Origin: Streptomyces avidinii
Lineage (GTDB): Bacteria; Actinomycetota; Actinomycetes; Streptomycetales; Streptomycetaceae
Assembly: GCF_014650695.1 (NCBI RefSeq)
Contig: NZ_BMVL01000018.1
Coordinates: 1-64,000 of the forward strand
DNA: 64,000 nucleotides
Direction of reading: 5' to 3'
Shown: positions 44,089-52,203 of the stretch, piece after piece
Layout of the letters: each line of letters starts with the position of its first letter
Position numbering within the stretch: position 1 is the stretch's first letter
Translations under genes and position numbers: made by a program
Notes under the pieces: model-generated
What the model saw: the letters and a program-made list of their open reading frames with translations, nothing else
What the model was told of the DNA's origin: nothing
Databases searched by the model: none

Positions 44089-45020
44089 CGCTGCATGTGG
44101 TGATACCCGAGGAGTCCCAGGCGCTGCCGTTCACGGTGGAGCCGTCCGGTGCCCAGGTGGCCAGCAAGGAGATCCCCGAGCGGATCCACGAGATCCTGGC
44201 CGGTCTGCTCGACGGCGGCGCGGTCGCGGCCCCGCTCGGTGCGGACGGCCTCGCCCGCGCCGAGCGGCTGGTCGGCGCCGTCCACGACAAGGAACTGCTG
44301 GACCACCTGCGCCACGGGGTGCCGGAGGGCGCGGAGTCGGTGCTCGACAGCGCGTTCGCGGGCCCCGGCCTGGAGCAGGAGACCCCGGTCACCCGCGGGG
44401 TGTGGCCCGCGGCGCTGGGGGCGGCGGCCGCGGCAGTCCGGGCGGCCGAGTTGACGGCACGCCACGGGGAGAACAGCTACGCCCTGGTGCGGCCCCCGGG
44501 CCACCACGCGGGTCCCGGCTGGTACGGCGGCTACTGCTTCGTCAACAACGCCGTCGTCGCCGCGCGGACCCTCCAGGAGGAGGGCGTGTCCCGGGTCGGC
44601 ATCCTCGACGTCGACTACCACCTGGGCAACGGCACCCTCGCCCTCGTGCAGGGCGATCCCACGGTTCCGTTCGCCTCGGTGCACTCCAGCGACCCGAAGG
44701 ACTTCCCGTACGTCTTCGAGCCGGGGCCGGGTCTCTTCGGTGTCCGGTCCGACCCGACCCGGGAGGGCTTCCTGGCGCTCGTCGCGGACGCCCTGGCCCA
44801 CCTGCGCCGCGAGAACGCCGCGGCGCTGGTCGTCTCGGTCGGCTACGACGTGCTCGCGGGCGACCCGCACGGCTCCTGGACCCTGGCACCGGAGGTGTTC
44901 GGGCCCGTCGCCGCGCTCATCGCCGAGCAGCGGCTGCCCACCGTCTTCGTCCAGGAGGGCGGATACGGACTCCCGTCCCTGCGCGGCGCCGCACGCGCCC
45001 TGGCATTGGAGGCCTCATGA
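44085..45020 (+). CDS. HDAC-fold amidohydrolase (acetylpolyamine-deacetylase-like)
   Basis: The product has 311 residues of the class II/APAH histone-deacetylase family. The charge-relay pair is in VRPPGHHAGPGWYGGYCF (His140, His141). Zinc ligands are in ILDVDYHLGNGT (Asp177, His179), and VSVGYDVLAGDPHG gives the third Asp. The C-terminus QEGGYGL is conserved. It hydrolyses N-acetyl amines in the cytosol. Coupling to the GNAT gene by ATGA suggests an acetylate-then-deprotect logic within amiclenomycin or stravidin assembly. It is not expected to act on proteins. Confidence 0.88.
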   Translation: MTLHVVIPEESQALPFTVEPSGAQVASKEIPERIHEILAGLLDGGAVAAPLGADGLARAERLVGAVHDKELLDHLRHGVPEGAESVLDSAFAGPGLEQETPVTRGVWPAALGAAAAAVRAAELTARHGENSYALVRPPGHHAGPGWYGGYCFVNNAVVAARTLQEEGVSRVGILDVDYHLGNGTLALVQGDPTVPFASVHSSDPKDFPYVFEPGPGLFGVRSDPTREGFLALVADALAHLRRENAAALVVSVGYDVLAGDPHGSWTLAPEVFGPVAALIAEQRLPTVFVQEGGYGLPSLRGAARALALEAS

Positions 45021-45340
45021 CGAACGCGACCCCCGAAAGCCTGCTCCAGCCGTTCCGGGAGCGGCTGGAAGCACTGGACCAGCAGCTGGCCGAGCTGGTC
45101 GCGGCACGCCTGGCCATCTGCTGCGAGGTGGCCGAGGTCAAGCGGGCCAAAGGCATTCCGATGATGCAGCCGCACCGGGTCACCGCGGTCCGCGAGGCTT
45201 ACGCGGCCCGCGGCGAACGGCTGGACCTGTCACCCGACTTCATGCGCTCACTGGCGACCCTGCTCATCGACGAGGCGTGCCGCCTGGAGGACGAGATCAT
45301 CGACGCTCCCGCGGCTGCCACCGCGGAGGCACTGCGATGA
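45017..45340 (+). CDS. AroQ-type mutase, probable 4-amino-4-deoxychorismate mutase (PapB-like)
   Basis: The product has 107 residues, the size of a stand-alone AroQ mutase. It shows the helical pattern FRERLEALDQQLAELVAARLA, then EVAEVKRAKGIPMMQPHRV with the Lys/Arg pair that holds substrate carboxylates. LIDEACRLEDEII closes the fold. AroQ enzymes rearrange chorismate to prephenate; PapB-type members use the 4-amino analogue. The position directly after ADC synthase functions and before a prephenate-acting enzyme supports the amino substrate. It is coupled on both sides by ATGA overlaps. Confidence 0.88.
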   Translation: MTNATPESLLQPFRERLEALDQQLAELVAARLAICCEVAEVKRAKGIPMMQPHRVTAVREAYAARGERLDLSPDFMRSLATLLIDEACRLEDEIIDAPAAATAEALR

Positions 45341-45924
45341 CCCTCACCTTCACCACCCTCGGTCCCGAGGGAAGCTGCCACGAGAACGCCGTGCAGCACT
45401 ACTTCGGGTTCCAGGGCATCGAGGACGACGCGAAGATCGACCTCACCATCGACCTGCACGAGGGGCTCGAACGGGTGCGCCGCGGCGAGTCCGACTACCT
45501 CGTGCAGTGCAGCGCGCACCCCGAGGTGCACCTGCTCACCGAGCGGTACTTCAGCGAGGTCCACGTGGCGGACACCTTCGTGTATCCCACCAAGGAACTG
45601 GTGCTGCTCAGCCGCGCCGACGTGGAGCGGCCGAGGTCGCTGGGCCTGGTCCCGGCGACCGCCGGCTACGTGGACGTGTCGCAGTGGGAGGAGGTCGTTC
45701 CCGTGGCGTCCAAGCCCGTGGTGGGCGCCGGGCTGCTGGCCGGGGCCTACGAGTCCGGCCTGACGCACCTGGAGTACCTGGAGAAGTCGAACGGCGCGCT
45801 GCGCCTGGACCGCTACATCGGCGCGGTGACCACCACCTGGGTCGTCTACGGACGCCGTCCGAGGTTCTCGGGCGAAGTGATCGGCACCAAGTGCCGCGAG
45901 TACCTGTTGGGAGAGGGCGCATGA
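45337..45924 (+). CDS. Prephenate dehydratase-like decarboxylase (BacA/non-aromatising type)
   Basis: The product has 195 residues, only the catalytic double domain. It opens TFTTLGPEGSCHENAVQHY, like prephenate dehydratase. No ACT regulatory domain is present. The dehydratase TRF motif is replaced in GAVTTTWVVYG (Thr-Thr-Trp, no Arg). Loss of that residue and a length near 200 are hallmarks of prephenate decarboxylases such as BacA of bacilysin synthesis. They remove CO2 without expelling the ring substituent. Acting on 4-amino-4-deoxyprephenate it would give a 4-aminocyclohexa-2,5-dienyl pyruvate, which explains the non-aromatic ring of amiclenomycin. The function is inferred, with good pathway support. 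Confidence 0.85.
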   Translation: MTLTFTTLGPEGSCHENAVQHYFGFQGIEDDAKIDLTIDLHEGLERVRRGESDYLVQCSAHPEVHLLTERYFSEVHVADTFVYPTKELVLLSRADVERPRSLGLVPATAGYVDVSQWEEVVPVASKPVVGAGLLAGAYESGLTHLEYLEKSNGALRLDRYIGAVTTTWVVYGRRPRFSGEVIGTKCREYLLGEGA

Positions 45925-47081
45925 GCGGGACCGAATCCCCGGCGCGGAAGATCCGCGTCTGTGACACCACGCTCCGCGACGGTGAGCAGACCTGCGGAGT
46001 GGCCTTCCAGGTCGAGGAGAAGGTGAAGATCGCCCGCCTCCTGGACGAGATGGGCGTCGACGTCATCGACGCCGGGTTCCCGGCCTCCTCCCAGGCCGAC
46101 CAGGACGCCGTGCGCGGCATGGCCGAGCTGGGCCTGAACGCCCGTGTGGTGGCGTTCTGCCGGCCGAACCGCAGCGAGATCGATCTCGCCAGGGCGTGCG
46201 GCGCCGACTCCATCTACACCTTCGTGCCGACCTCCGACGTGCACATGCGGGTCAAGTTCGGCGGTACGGACAGCGCGGTGCGCGACCGGCTGAAGCGGGA
46301 GATGGCCGACGGCATCGCCTACGCCAAGGGCCTCGGCATGTACGTCGGCTGCGGCTCCGAGGACGCCACCCGGACCTCGTACGACTACCTGGAGGAGGTC
46401 CTCGTACTCGCCCAGGAGAGCGGCGCCGACCTGGTCGGCGTCGCGGACACGGTCGGCTCCACGACCCCCGACGCCTTCCGCTCGCTCATCCAGCGGCTGC
46501 GCTCGCAGATCCACGTGACGCTCTCGCTGCACTGCCACAACGACTTCGGTCTGGCCACGGCCAACACGGTGGCGGGCATCCTGGGCGGCGCCGACGAGGT
46601 GCAGTGCACCGTCAACGGCCTCGGCGAGCGGGCGGGCAATGCCTCCCTGGAGGAGGTGACGGTGGCCCTCACCCAGCTGTACGGCTTCGAGACCGATGTC
46701 GACCTGTCCCGGCTCAAGCCCATGTCGGAGCTGATCGCCGGCCTGTCGGGCATCGAGGTCAGCCCGATGAAGCCGATCGTCGGCGGGAACGCCTTCTCGC
46801 ACGAGTCGGGCCTGCACGTGTCCTCGGTGATGAAGGACTCCACCGCCTACGAGCCGCTGCGGCCCGAACTGGTGGGCCACACACGGCGGATCGTCATGGG
46901 CAAGCACTCCGGCAAGGGGATCATCTCCCACGTCCTGGACGCGCACGGGCTCGCGTACGACGACGAGGTCCTCGGCGCGGTGCTCCGCGAGGTCAAGGAG
47001 GTCTCGGTGCTGTCGAAGTCCAGCGTCACCGAGGCGCAGGTCGTGGAGATCCACCGCAAGCGAACGGCCCTGGTGGTATGA
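45921..47081 (+). CDS. Isopropylmalate/homocitrate synthase-like enzyme for one-carbon chain extension
   Basis: The product has 386 residues of the DRE-TIM metallolyase family. VCDTTLRDGEQTCGVAF holds the catalytic Arg19-Asp20 and the GEQ. The metal-binding HxH is in LSLHCHNDFGLATANT, followed by NGLGERAGNASLEE and VGGNAFSHESGLHV. The usual C-terminal allosteric domain of LeuA (total near 520 residues) is absent, as in homocitrate synthases and dedicated pathway copies. It would condense the 3-substituted pyruvate with acetyl-CoA, starting its homologation to the butyrate side chain of amiclenomycin. Confidence 0.9.
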   Translation: MSGTESPARKIRVCDTTLRDGEQTCGVAFQVEEKVKIARLLDEMGVDVIDAGFPASSQADQDAVRGMAELGLNARVVAFCRPNRSEIDLARACGADSIYTFVPTSDVHMRVKFGGTDSAVRDRLKREMADGIAYAKGLGMYVGCGSEDATRTSYDYLEEVLVLAQESGADLVGVADTVGSTTPDAFRSLIQRLRSQIHVTLSLHCHNDFGLATANTVAGILGGADEVQCTVNGLGERAGNASLEEVTVALTQLYGFETDVDLSRLKPMSELIAGLSGIEVSPMKPIVGGNAFSHESGLHVSSVMKDSTAYEPLRPELVGHTRRIVMGKHSGKGIISHVLDAHGLAYDDEVLGAVLREVKEVSVLSKSSVTEAQVVEIHRKRTALVV

Positions 47082-47872
47082 GCACGGAGCAGGCACAGGC
47101 ACAGGCACAGGACACCTCCGCCTGGTTCGAGGACCAGGCGTTCTGGAACGACTTCTACCCGCACCTCTTCTCCCCGGAGCGTGCCGCGCAGGCGGTGCGC
47201 ATCGTGGAGCGGTCCCCGCTGTTCCGCTTCCCGGCCGGGTCACGTGTGCTCGACCTGTGCTGCGGGCCCGGCCTGTTCACCGTGCCGCTGGCCCGCGCGG
47301 GCCACACGGTCACCGGGGTGGACCTCAGCGCCCCGATGCTCTCGCGCGCCCGGACTCACTGCCGGGAGGCGGGCGTCGAGGCCCGGTTCGTGGAGGCGGA
47401 GATGCTCGGCTTCGCCGAACCGGGCGCGTTCGACGCCGTCGTCAACATGTTCACCTCGTTCGGGTACTACGACCGGCACGAGGACAACCTCCAGGTGCTG
47501 CGCAACACGCACACCAGCCTCGCGCCGGGCGGGACCCTGCTGATCGACGTCGTCGGCAAGGAGATCCTCGCGCGGCTCGACGAGCGCGTGTCCCTCTCCG
47601 AGCGGGACGGGAAGCTCCTTGTGCAGCGCGACACCGTGCTCGACGACTGGACCCGGCTGCGCAGCGACTGGTACTCGATCGAGGGTTCGCACGCGGCGAC
47701 CGGTTCGATGACCCTGTTCCTCTACAGCGCCGGCGAGCTGCGGGACATGCTGGGCGCCGCCGGTTTCACCGACGTGCGCTTCCACGGGGACTACGACGGC
47801 GCGCCGTACGACCACCGGGCCGAGCGCCTGATCGCGGTCGCCACGAAGGGCGTGGACGTCCGTGGGAACTGA
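47078..47872 (+). CDS. SAM-dependent methyltransferase (class I)
   Basis: The product has 264 residues. The SAM loop is VLDLCCGPGLFTVPLARAGH near 59, followed by VTGVDLSAPMLSRAR and VVNMFTSFGYYD. An AQAQAQ run near the N-terminus comes from a GCACAG microsatellite and could vary in length. Overlaps join it to the synthase (ATGA) and to the FemAB-like gene (11 bases). It is the only methyltransferase in the operon and is the candidate for any N- or O-methyl group on the stravidin peptide. The exact position cannot be told from sequence. Confidence 0.85.
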   Translation: MSTEQAQAQAQDTSAWFEDQAFWNDFYPHLFSPERAAQAVRIVERSPLFRFPAGSRVLDLCCGPGLFTVPLARAGHTVTGVDLSAPMLSRARTHCREAGVEARFVEAEMLGFAEPGAFDAVVNMFTSFGYYDRHEDNLQVLRNTHTSLAPGGTLLIDVVGKEILARLDERVSLSERDGKLLVQRDTVLDDWTRLRSDWYSIEGSHAATGSMTLFLYSAGELRDMLGAAGFTDVRFHGDYDGAPYDHRAERLIAVATKGVDVRGN

Positions 47873-49109
47873 GGTCGCCGTCGTACGGTCGACAGCGGAA
47901 GTCGACCGCGAGGAGTGGGACGCGCTCGTCCCCCGGGCGCAGGTGTACCTCTCCCACGACTGGCTGCGCGCGGTCGAGGAGTGCTTCGGCTTCGAGCTGG
48001 TCCTGTTCCTGCTGCGGGACGGGGAGCGCGCGGTGGCCGCGGTGCAGGGCCTGCTGGTCCGGGACCCGGACGCGTTCCCGTACCACGATCCGACGGGCGC
48101 GCTCTTCGGCGACTACGAGATCGACCACCTCACCCGGGCCCTGGCCCGCGACCGGTCCCCGCAGGAGTCCGCCGAGGCGGCGGCCCTGCTCGCCGCCGTC
48201 GTGCGCACGGAGGCCGGCCACACGCGTGCGGCCGGCTATCCGGCTCTGGTGATGACCAGTCCCTACGGGTATGCGAGTGGTGTCCTCACCCTGCCGGGCA
48301 TCGACCGGCGGGCGGCGATCGGCGAACTCCTCGCCGGGGTGCAGGAGTTCTGCCGGGACGAGGCGATCCCCTCGCAGTCCTTCCTGTGGGAGTCCGGCGC
48401 CGACGGGGACCTGCACCGCGCCCTCGCCGACCACGGCTACCTGGAGTTCCTCTCCGACCTGGAGTACGACCTCGACACGGGGCCCTGCACCTCGCTGGAG
48501 GAGTACCTGGGCACCCTGGAGCGCAAGCGCCGCAATGTCGCGCGGGCCGAGATCCGCAAGTTCGCCGAGGGCGGGATGCGGGTCGAGCGGATCACGGACC
48601 CGGACCCGGCGGTGATCGCCCGCTGCGCCGAACTCTCCGAGGGACAGCAGAAGAAGTACGGGCTGCCGGTCGACCGGGCTTCGATGGAACGGCTGTTCAC
48701 CGCGCTCCTCGGCGCCCCGCGACTGTCTCCCGCGCTGTACGTGGTGCACCGCGAGGAGACGGCGGGGGCCGACTTCGGGGGCTTCCTGCTGTGCCTGGAG
48801 GCGGACGGCGTCCTGCACCCCAAGTTCCTCGGCTTCGACGACGCCGCCGTCGGGGCCACGTACTCCTACTTCAACCTCGTCTTCTACCACCTCGTCGAAC
48901 TGGCCGTCGGCGGTGGCTCCCACCGCATCGCGTACGGCATGGGTTCGGCGGACGCGAAGCGGCTGCGCGGCTGCCGTCCCACGGCGGTGCGCGGCTGGAT
49001 CCGGTTCTCCTCACCGGCGGCGCAGCGGCGGATCGAGCCGTACGTCGCCGTCTTCGACTGCCTCAAGAAACAGCTTCTCGGTAACCAGGATGGACGCGTT
49101 CTGCGATGA
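47862..49109 (+). CDS. FemAB/BioF2-like GNAT-superfamily protein, candidate amide-forming enzyme
   Basis: The product has 415 residues from a GTG start inside the methyltransferase gene. Two GNAT-like halves are suggested. Residues about 10-180 show DEEWD-type acyltransferase strands such as AQVYLSHDWLRAVEECFGFE. Residues about 190-400 contain ERKRRNVARAEIRKFAEGG and the FemAB-like stretch DFGGFLLCLEADGVLHPKFLGFD. The family transfers acyl or aminoacyl groups to amines, often from aminoacyl-tRNA. With no NRPS in this operon, it is a good candidate to add one residue or the acyl cap of stravidin. The precise activity is inferred. Confidence 0.72.
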   Translation: MGTEVAVVRSTAEVDREEWDALVPRAQVYLSHDWLRAVEECFGFELVLFLLRDGERAVAAVQGLLVRDPDAFPYHDPTGALFGDYEIDHLTRALARDRSPQESAEAAALLAAVVRTEAGHTRAAGYPALVMTSPYGYASGVLTLPGIDRRAAIGELLAGVQEFCRDEAIPSQSFLWESGADGDLHRALADHGYLEFLSDLEYDLDTGPCTSLEEYLGTLERKRRNVARAEIRKFAEGGMRVERITDPDPAVIARCAELSEGQQKKYGLPVDRASMERLFTALLGAPRLSPALYVVHREETAGADFGGFLLCLEADGVLHPKFLGFDDAAVGATYSYFNLVFYHLVELAVGGGSHRIAYGMGSADAKRLRGCRPTAVRGWIRFSSPAAQRRIEPYVAVFDCLKKQLLGNQDGRVLR

Positions 49110-51133
49110 CACTCGTACGACAGCTCTTCGAGCACAAACTCGGCCGTCCCGTCAGCACCGGCGAGGTCGTGGACCTGCCGTTCGACCTGTGCTGGGGCAG
49201 CGAGATGACCGTCAAGTGGGCCCTGGACATCCTGCGGGACTCCGGCTTCGACGACGAGTACATCGCCGCGGGCCTCGCCGCGCAGCGTGAGCGGACGGCC
49301 TTCGTCTTCGACCACGTCGTGCCCACCCACACCGCTTCGATGGCCTCGATCCTCGTCGAGCTGCGCCGGTTCGCCCGGGAGCACGGCATCAAGGTCTTCG
49401 ACGTCGGCTACGACGGCGGCATCCAGCACAAGATCCTCATCGAGCAGGGGCTGATCCGCCCCGGCGACGTGGCGGTCGGTGCCGACTCGCACAGCTGCAC
49501 CGCGGGCGCCATCGGCTCCCTCGCCACCGGCATCGGCTCCACCGACCTGGCCGTGGCGCTGGTCCGGGGCAGCGTCTGGATGCGGGTGCCCGAGGCGACG
49601 CTGGTCCGCTTCCGCGGGAGCCTGCGCCCGCACGTGCAGGGCAAGGACGTGGCGCTGTACCTGTGCGGCCTGATCGGGGTGCACGGCGCGGTCTACCGCA
49701 GTCTGGAGTTCGGCGGCCCCGGCCTCGCCTCCCTGGCGATCACCGACCGGCTGTCGCTGAGCAACATGGCGGTGGAGATGGGCGCCAAGTACGGCCTGTT
49801 CCCCACGGACGGGGTGCTCGCCGACTACCTCGGCGACGAGGTCGCCTACCCCGCCTTCGCCATCGACGAGGACGACGCCGAGTACGTGGACGTGATCGAC
49901 GTCGACCTGGGCCTGATCGAGCCCACCGTCGCGCTGCCGTTCTCCCCCGACAACGCCGTCGGCACGCACCAGTTGCAGCATCTGCTGCGCCACTGGGACG
50001 AGTACGAGGGCCGCAAGGACCTGATGACCGGGGTGGCGCCGCTGGCCCGGCGTGCCGACGCGAACGGAGAGATCCCGGTCGACCAGGTCTTCATCGGCTC
50101 CTGCACCAACGGGCACCTGGAGGACCTGCGGGTCGTCGCGGACGTCCTGCGGGGCAAGCGCGTCAAGGAGGGGGTGCGGACCATCGTCATCCCGGCCTCC
50201 CAGAAGGCCTACCGGGCGGCGATGAAGGAGGGTCTCATCGACGTCCTCCTGGAGGCCGGGTGCTACGTGGAGTCCTCCAGCTGCGGGCCCTGCATCGGCA
50301 TCAAGTCCGGTGTCCTCGGCAAGGGCGAGGTCGCGATCTTCACCTCCAACCGCAACTTCCGGGGCCGCTGCGGCGACGTGGACGCCAGTGTCGTCCTGGC
50401 CAGCCCCGCCATCGCGGCGCGGGCCGCACTGACCGGGATGCTCGCCCCCATCGGGGACCGCAGCGACTACTACGCCGACGAGGATGCGGTGCGCACCGGC
50501 ATCGAGGAGCTGTTCGCGCTGCACGCGGCGCGCGAGGGCCGGGCGCCGGGGACCGGCGCGCAGGACGACGCACCCGTGGCGGCCCCGGACGCCGTGGCGG
50601 CGGCCGGCACCGGAAGCCTGGCCTGGGTCTTCGGCGACCACATCAACACCGATGTGATCCTGCCGGGCGTCTTCTGCCAGATCCCGGACCCGGCCGAGTA
50701 CAAGAAGCACATCATGGCCCACGCGGGCAACCAGCCGTTCCTGGACCACTACGTGGGCACCGGGCACGATCTGAGCGGCTCGGTGATCGTGGGCGGGATG
50801 AACTTCGGCTGCGGTTCCTCCCGGGAGAACGCCCCGATGGGCATCAAGGCCTCGGGCGCGCCGTTCGTCGTCGCGCACAGCTTCGCGCGGATCTTCTTCC
50901 GCAACGCCCTCAACATCGGCCTGCGGCTGGTCGAGGTCGGCGACTTCGCCTACGAGATCCGGGAGGGCGACCGGCTGGTCGTCGACGACGAGCGCGGCGA
51001 ACTGGTCAACGTGACCCGGGGCACCTCCGCGCCCATCACCCCGCCCTCCGCGTTCGAGCGCGAGCTGCTGACCGCGGGCGGTCTCGTGGCGTACGCCGGC
51101 GAGCAGGTCCGGGCGGAGGCGTCGGCCGGATGA
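49106..51133 (+). CDS. Fused LeuC-LeuD-type isopropylmalate isomerase/homoaconitase
   Basis: The product has 675 residues joining the large and small aconitase-family subunits that are usually separate. The LeuC half (1 to about 480) carries the 4Fe-4S cysteines Cys333 (FIGSCTNGHLEDL), Cys393 and Cys396 (SSCGPCIGI). A Pro/Ala-rich linker follows at about 480-502. The LeuD half starts near 505 with WVFGDHINTDVILPG and holds MNFGCGSSRENAPMG. It would isomerise the 2-substituted malate made by the upstream synthase, the second homologation step. It is coupled by ATGA on both sides. Confidence 0.9.
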   Translation: MTLVRQLFEHKLGRPVSTGEVVDLPFDLCWGSEMTVKWALDILRDSGFDDEYIAAGLAAQRERTAFVFDHVVPTHTASMASILVELRRFAREHGIKVFDVGYDGGIQHKILIEQGLIRPGDVAVGADSHSCTAGAIGSLATGIGSTDLAVALVRGSVWMRVPEATLVRFRGSLRPHVQGKDVALYLCGLIGVHGAVYRSLEFGGPGLASLAITDRLSLSNMAVEMGAKYGLFPTDGVLADYLGDEVAYPAFAIDEDDAEYVDVIDVDLGLIEPTVALPFSPDNAVGTHQLQHLLRHWDEYEGRKDLMTGVAPLARRADANGEIPVDQVFIGSCTNGHLEDLRVVADVLRGKRVKEGVRTIVIPASQKAYRAAMKEGLIDVLLEAGCYVESSSCGPCIGIKSGVLGKGEVAIFTSNRNFRGRCGDVDASVVLASPAIAARAALTGMLAPIGDRSDYYADEDAVRTGIEELFALHAAREGRAPGTGAQDDAPVAAPDAVAAAGTGSLAWVFGDHINTDVILPGVFCQIPDPAEYKKHIMAHAGNQPFLDHYVGTGHDLSGSVIVGGMNFGCGSSRENAPMGIKASGAPFVVAHSFARIFFRNALNIGLRLVEVGDFAYEIREGDRLVVDDERGELVNVTRGTSAPITPPSAFERELLTAGGLVAYAGEQVRAEASAG

Positions 51134-52203
51134 GTACCCTCGCGGTCATCCCGGGCGACGGCATCGGTCCCGAGGTCATGGCCGAGGTGCTGAAGGTGCA
51201 CGCGGTGGTCGAGGACGCCTTCGGCACGGGGCTGAAGACCGAGGTGCTGCCCTACAGCGCCGACTGGTTCCTGGAGCACGGGGACGTCGAGATCGACATC
51301 CCTGCGATCGGCCGTACCTACGGCGCGGTACTGCTCGGCGCCCTCGGCGACCCCCGCATCCCGGACAACCGGCACGCGATCCGGATCATCGGCGGGCTGC
51401 GCCAGCAGCTCGAACTGAGCGTCAACCTGCGCCCGGTCCGGCTGCGCACCCTGGCCCACTGCCCCCTCAAGCACGTGCGCGACGTGGGGGACGTGGACCT
51501 GGTCGTGGTGCGGGAGAACACGGAGGACGTGTACGTGGGGGTCGGCGGCACGGTCCGCGGCGGCCGCCCCGGCCATGTCGCCATGGAGGTCGGCGTCCAC
51601 ACCCGGTGGGCCGTGGACCGGGCCCTCGAGGCCGCCTTCGAGCTCGCCCGCTCCCGCCCGCGCCACCGGCTCACCCTGGTGGACAAGAGCAATGCGATGC
51701 CGAGCGCCGGCCCGCTGTGGCAGAGCCGGTTCCGTGCCCTGGCCGCGTCCTACCCGGACGTGGCGTGCGACCACCTGTACGTCGACGCCGCCGCCATGGA
51801 GCTGATCCGCAACCCGGCCCGGTTCGACGTGGTGGTGGCGAGCAATCTCTTCGGGGACATCCTCAGCGACGAGGCCTCCATGCTCGCGGGCGGGCTCGGG
51901 GTCGCGCCCTCGGCGAGCTACGACCCCGAGGACACCTCGTTCTTCGGCGTGTTCGAGGCGGTGCACGGCAGTGCGCCGGACATCGCCGGCACCGGCCGGG
52001 CCAACCCGCTCGCCTCGGTGATGAGTTACTCCCTGATGCTGGACCGGATGGGGTTGCGCGCGGCGCACCGCGCCGTGGAACGCGCCGTCGACGAGGTACT
52101 GCGCGGGGACCTGCTGACACCCGATCTGGGCGGCACCGCACGCACCGACGAGGTGGGCGACCTGATATGCCGGGCGATCGCCCGGCGCGACAAGGACCGA
52201 TGA
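51130..52203 (+). CDS. LeuB/homoisocitrate-type dehydrogenase
   Basis: The product has 357 residues of the decarboxylating isocitrate/isopropylmalate dehydrogenase family. It has VIPGDGIGPEVM at the N-terminus, VVRENTEDVYVGVGG near 123, LVDKSNAMPSAG near 185 with the catalytic Lys, FGDILSDEASMLAGGLG near 243 and FEAVHGSAPDIAG near 280. It oxidises and decarboxylates the isomerised malate to the one-carbon-longer 2-oxo acid. It uses NAD+, as expected from GSAPDIAG-type family members. The overlaps with the fused isomerase and aminotransferase genes place it third in the homologation cassette. Confidence 0.92.
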   Translation: MSTLAVIPGDGIGPEVMAEVLKVHAVVEDAFGTGLKTEVLPYSADWFLEHGDVEIDIPAIGRTYGAVLLGALGDPRIPDNRHAIRIIGGLRQQLELSVNLRPVRLRTLAHCPLKHVRDVGDVDLVVVRENTEDVYVGVGGTVRGGRPGHVAMEVGVHTRWAVDRALEAAFELARSRPRHRLTLVDKSNAMPSAGPLWQSRFRALAASYPDVACDHLYVDAAAMELIRNPARFDVVVASNLFGDILSDEASMLAGGLGVAPSASYDPEDTSFFGVFEAVHGSAPDIAGTGRANPLASVMSYSLMLDRMGLRAAHRAVERAVDEVLRGDLLTPDLGGTARTDEVGDLICRAIARRDKDR

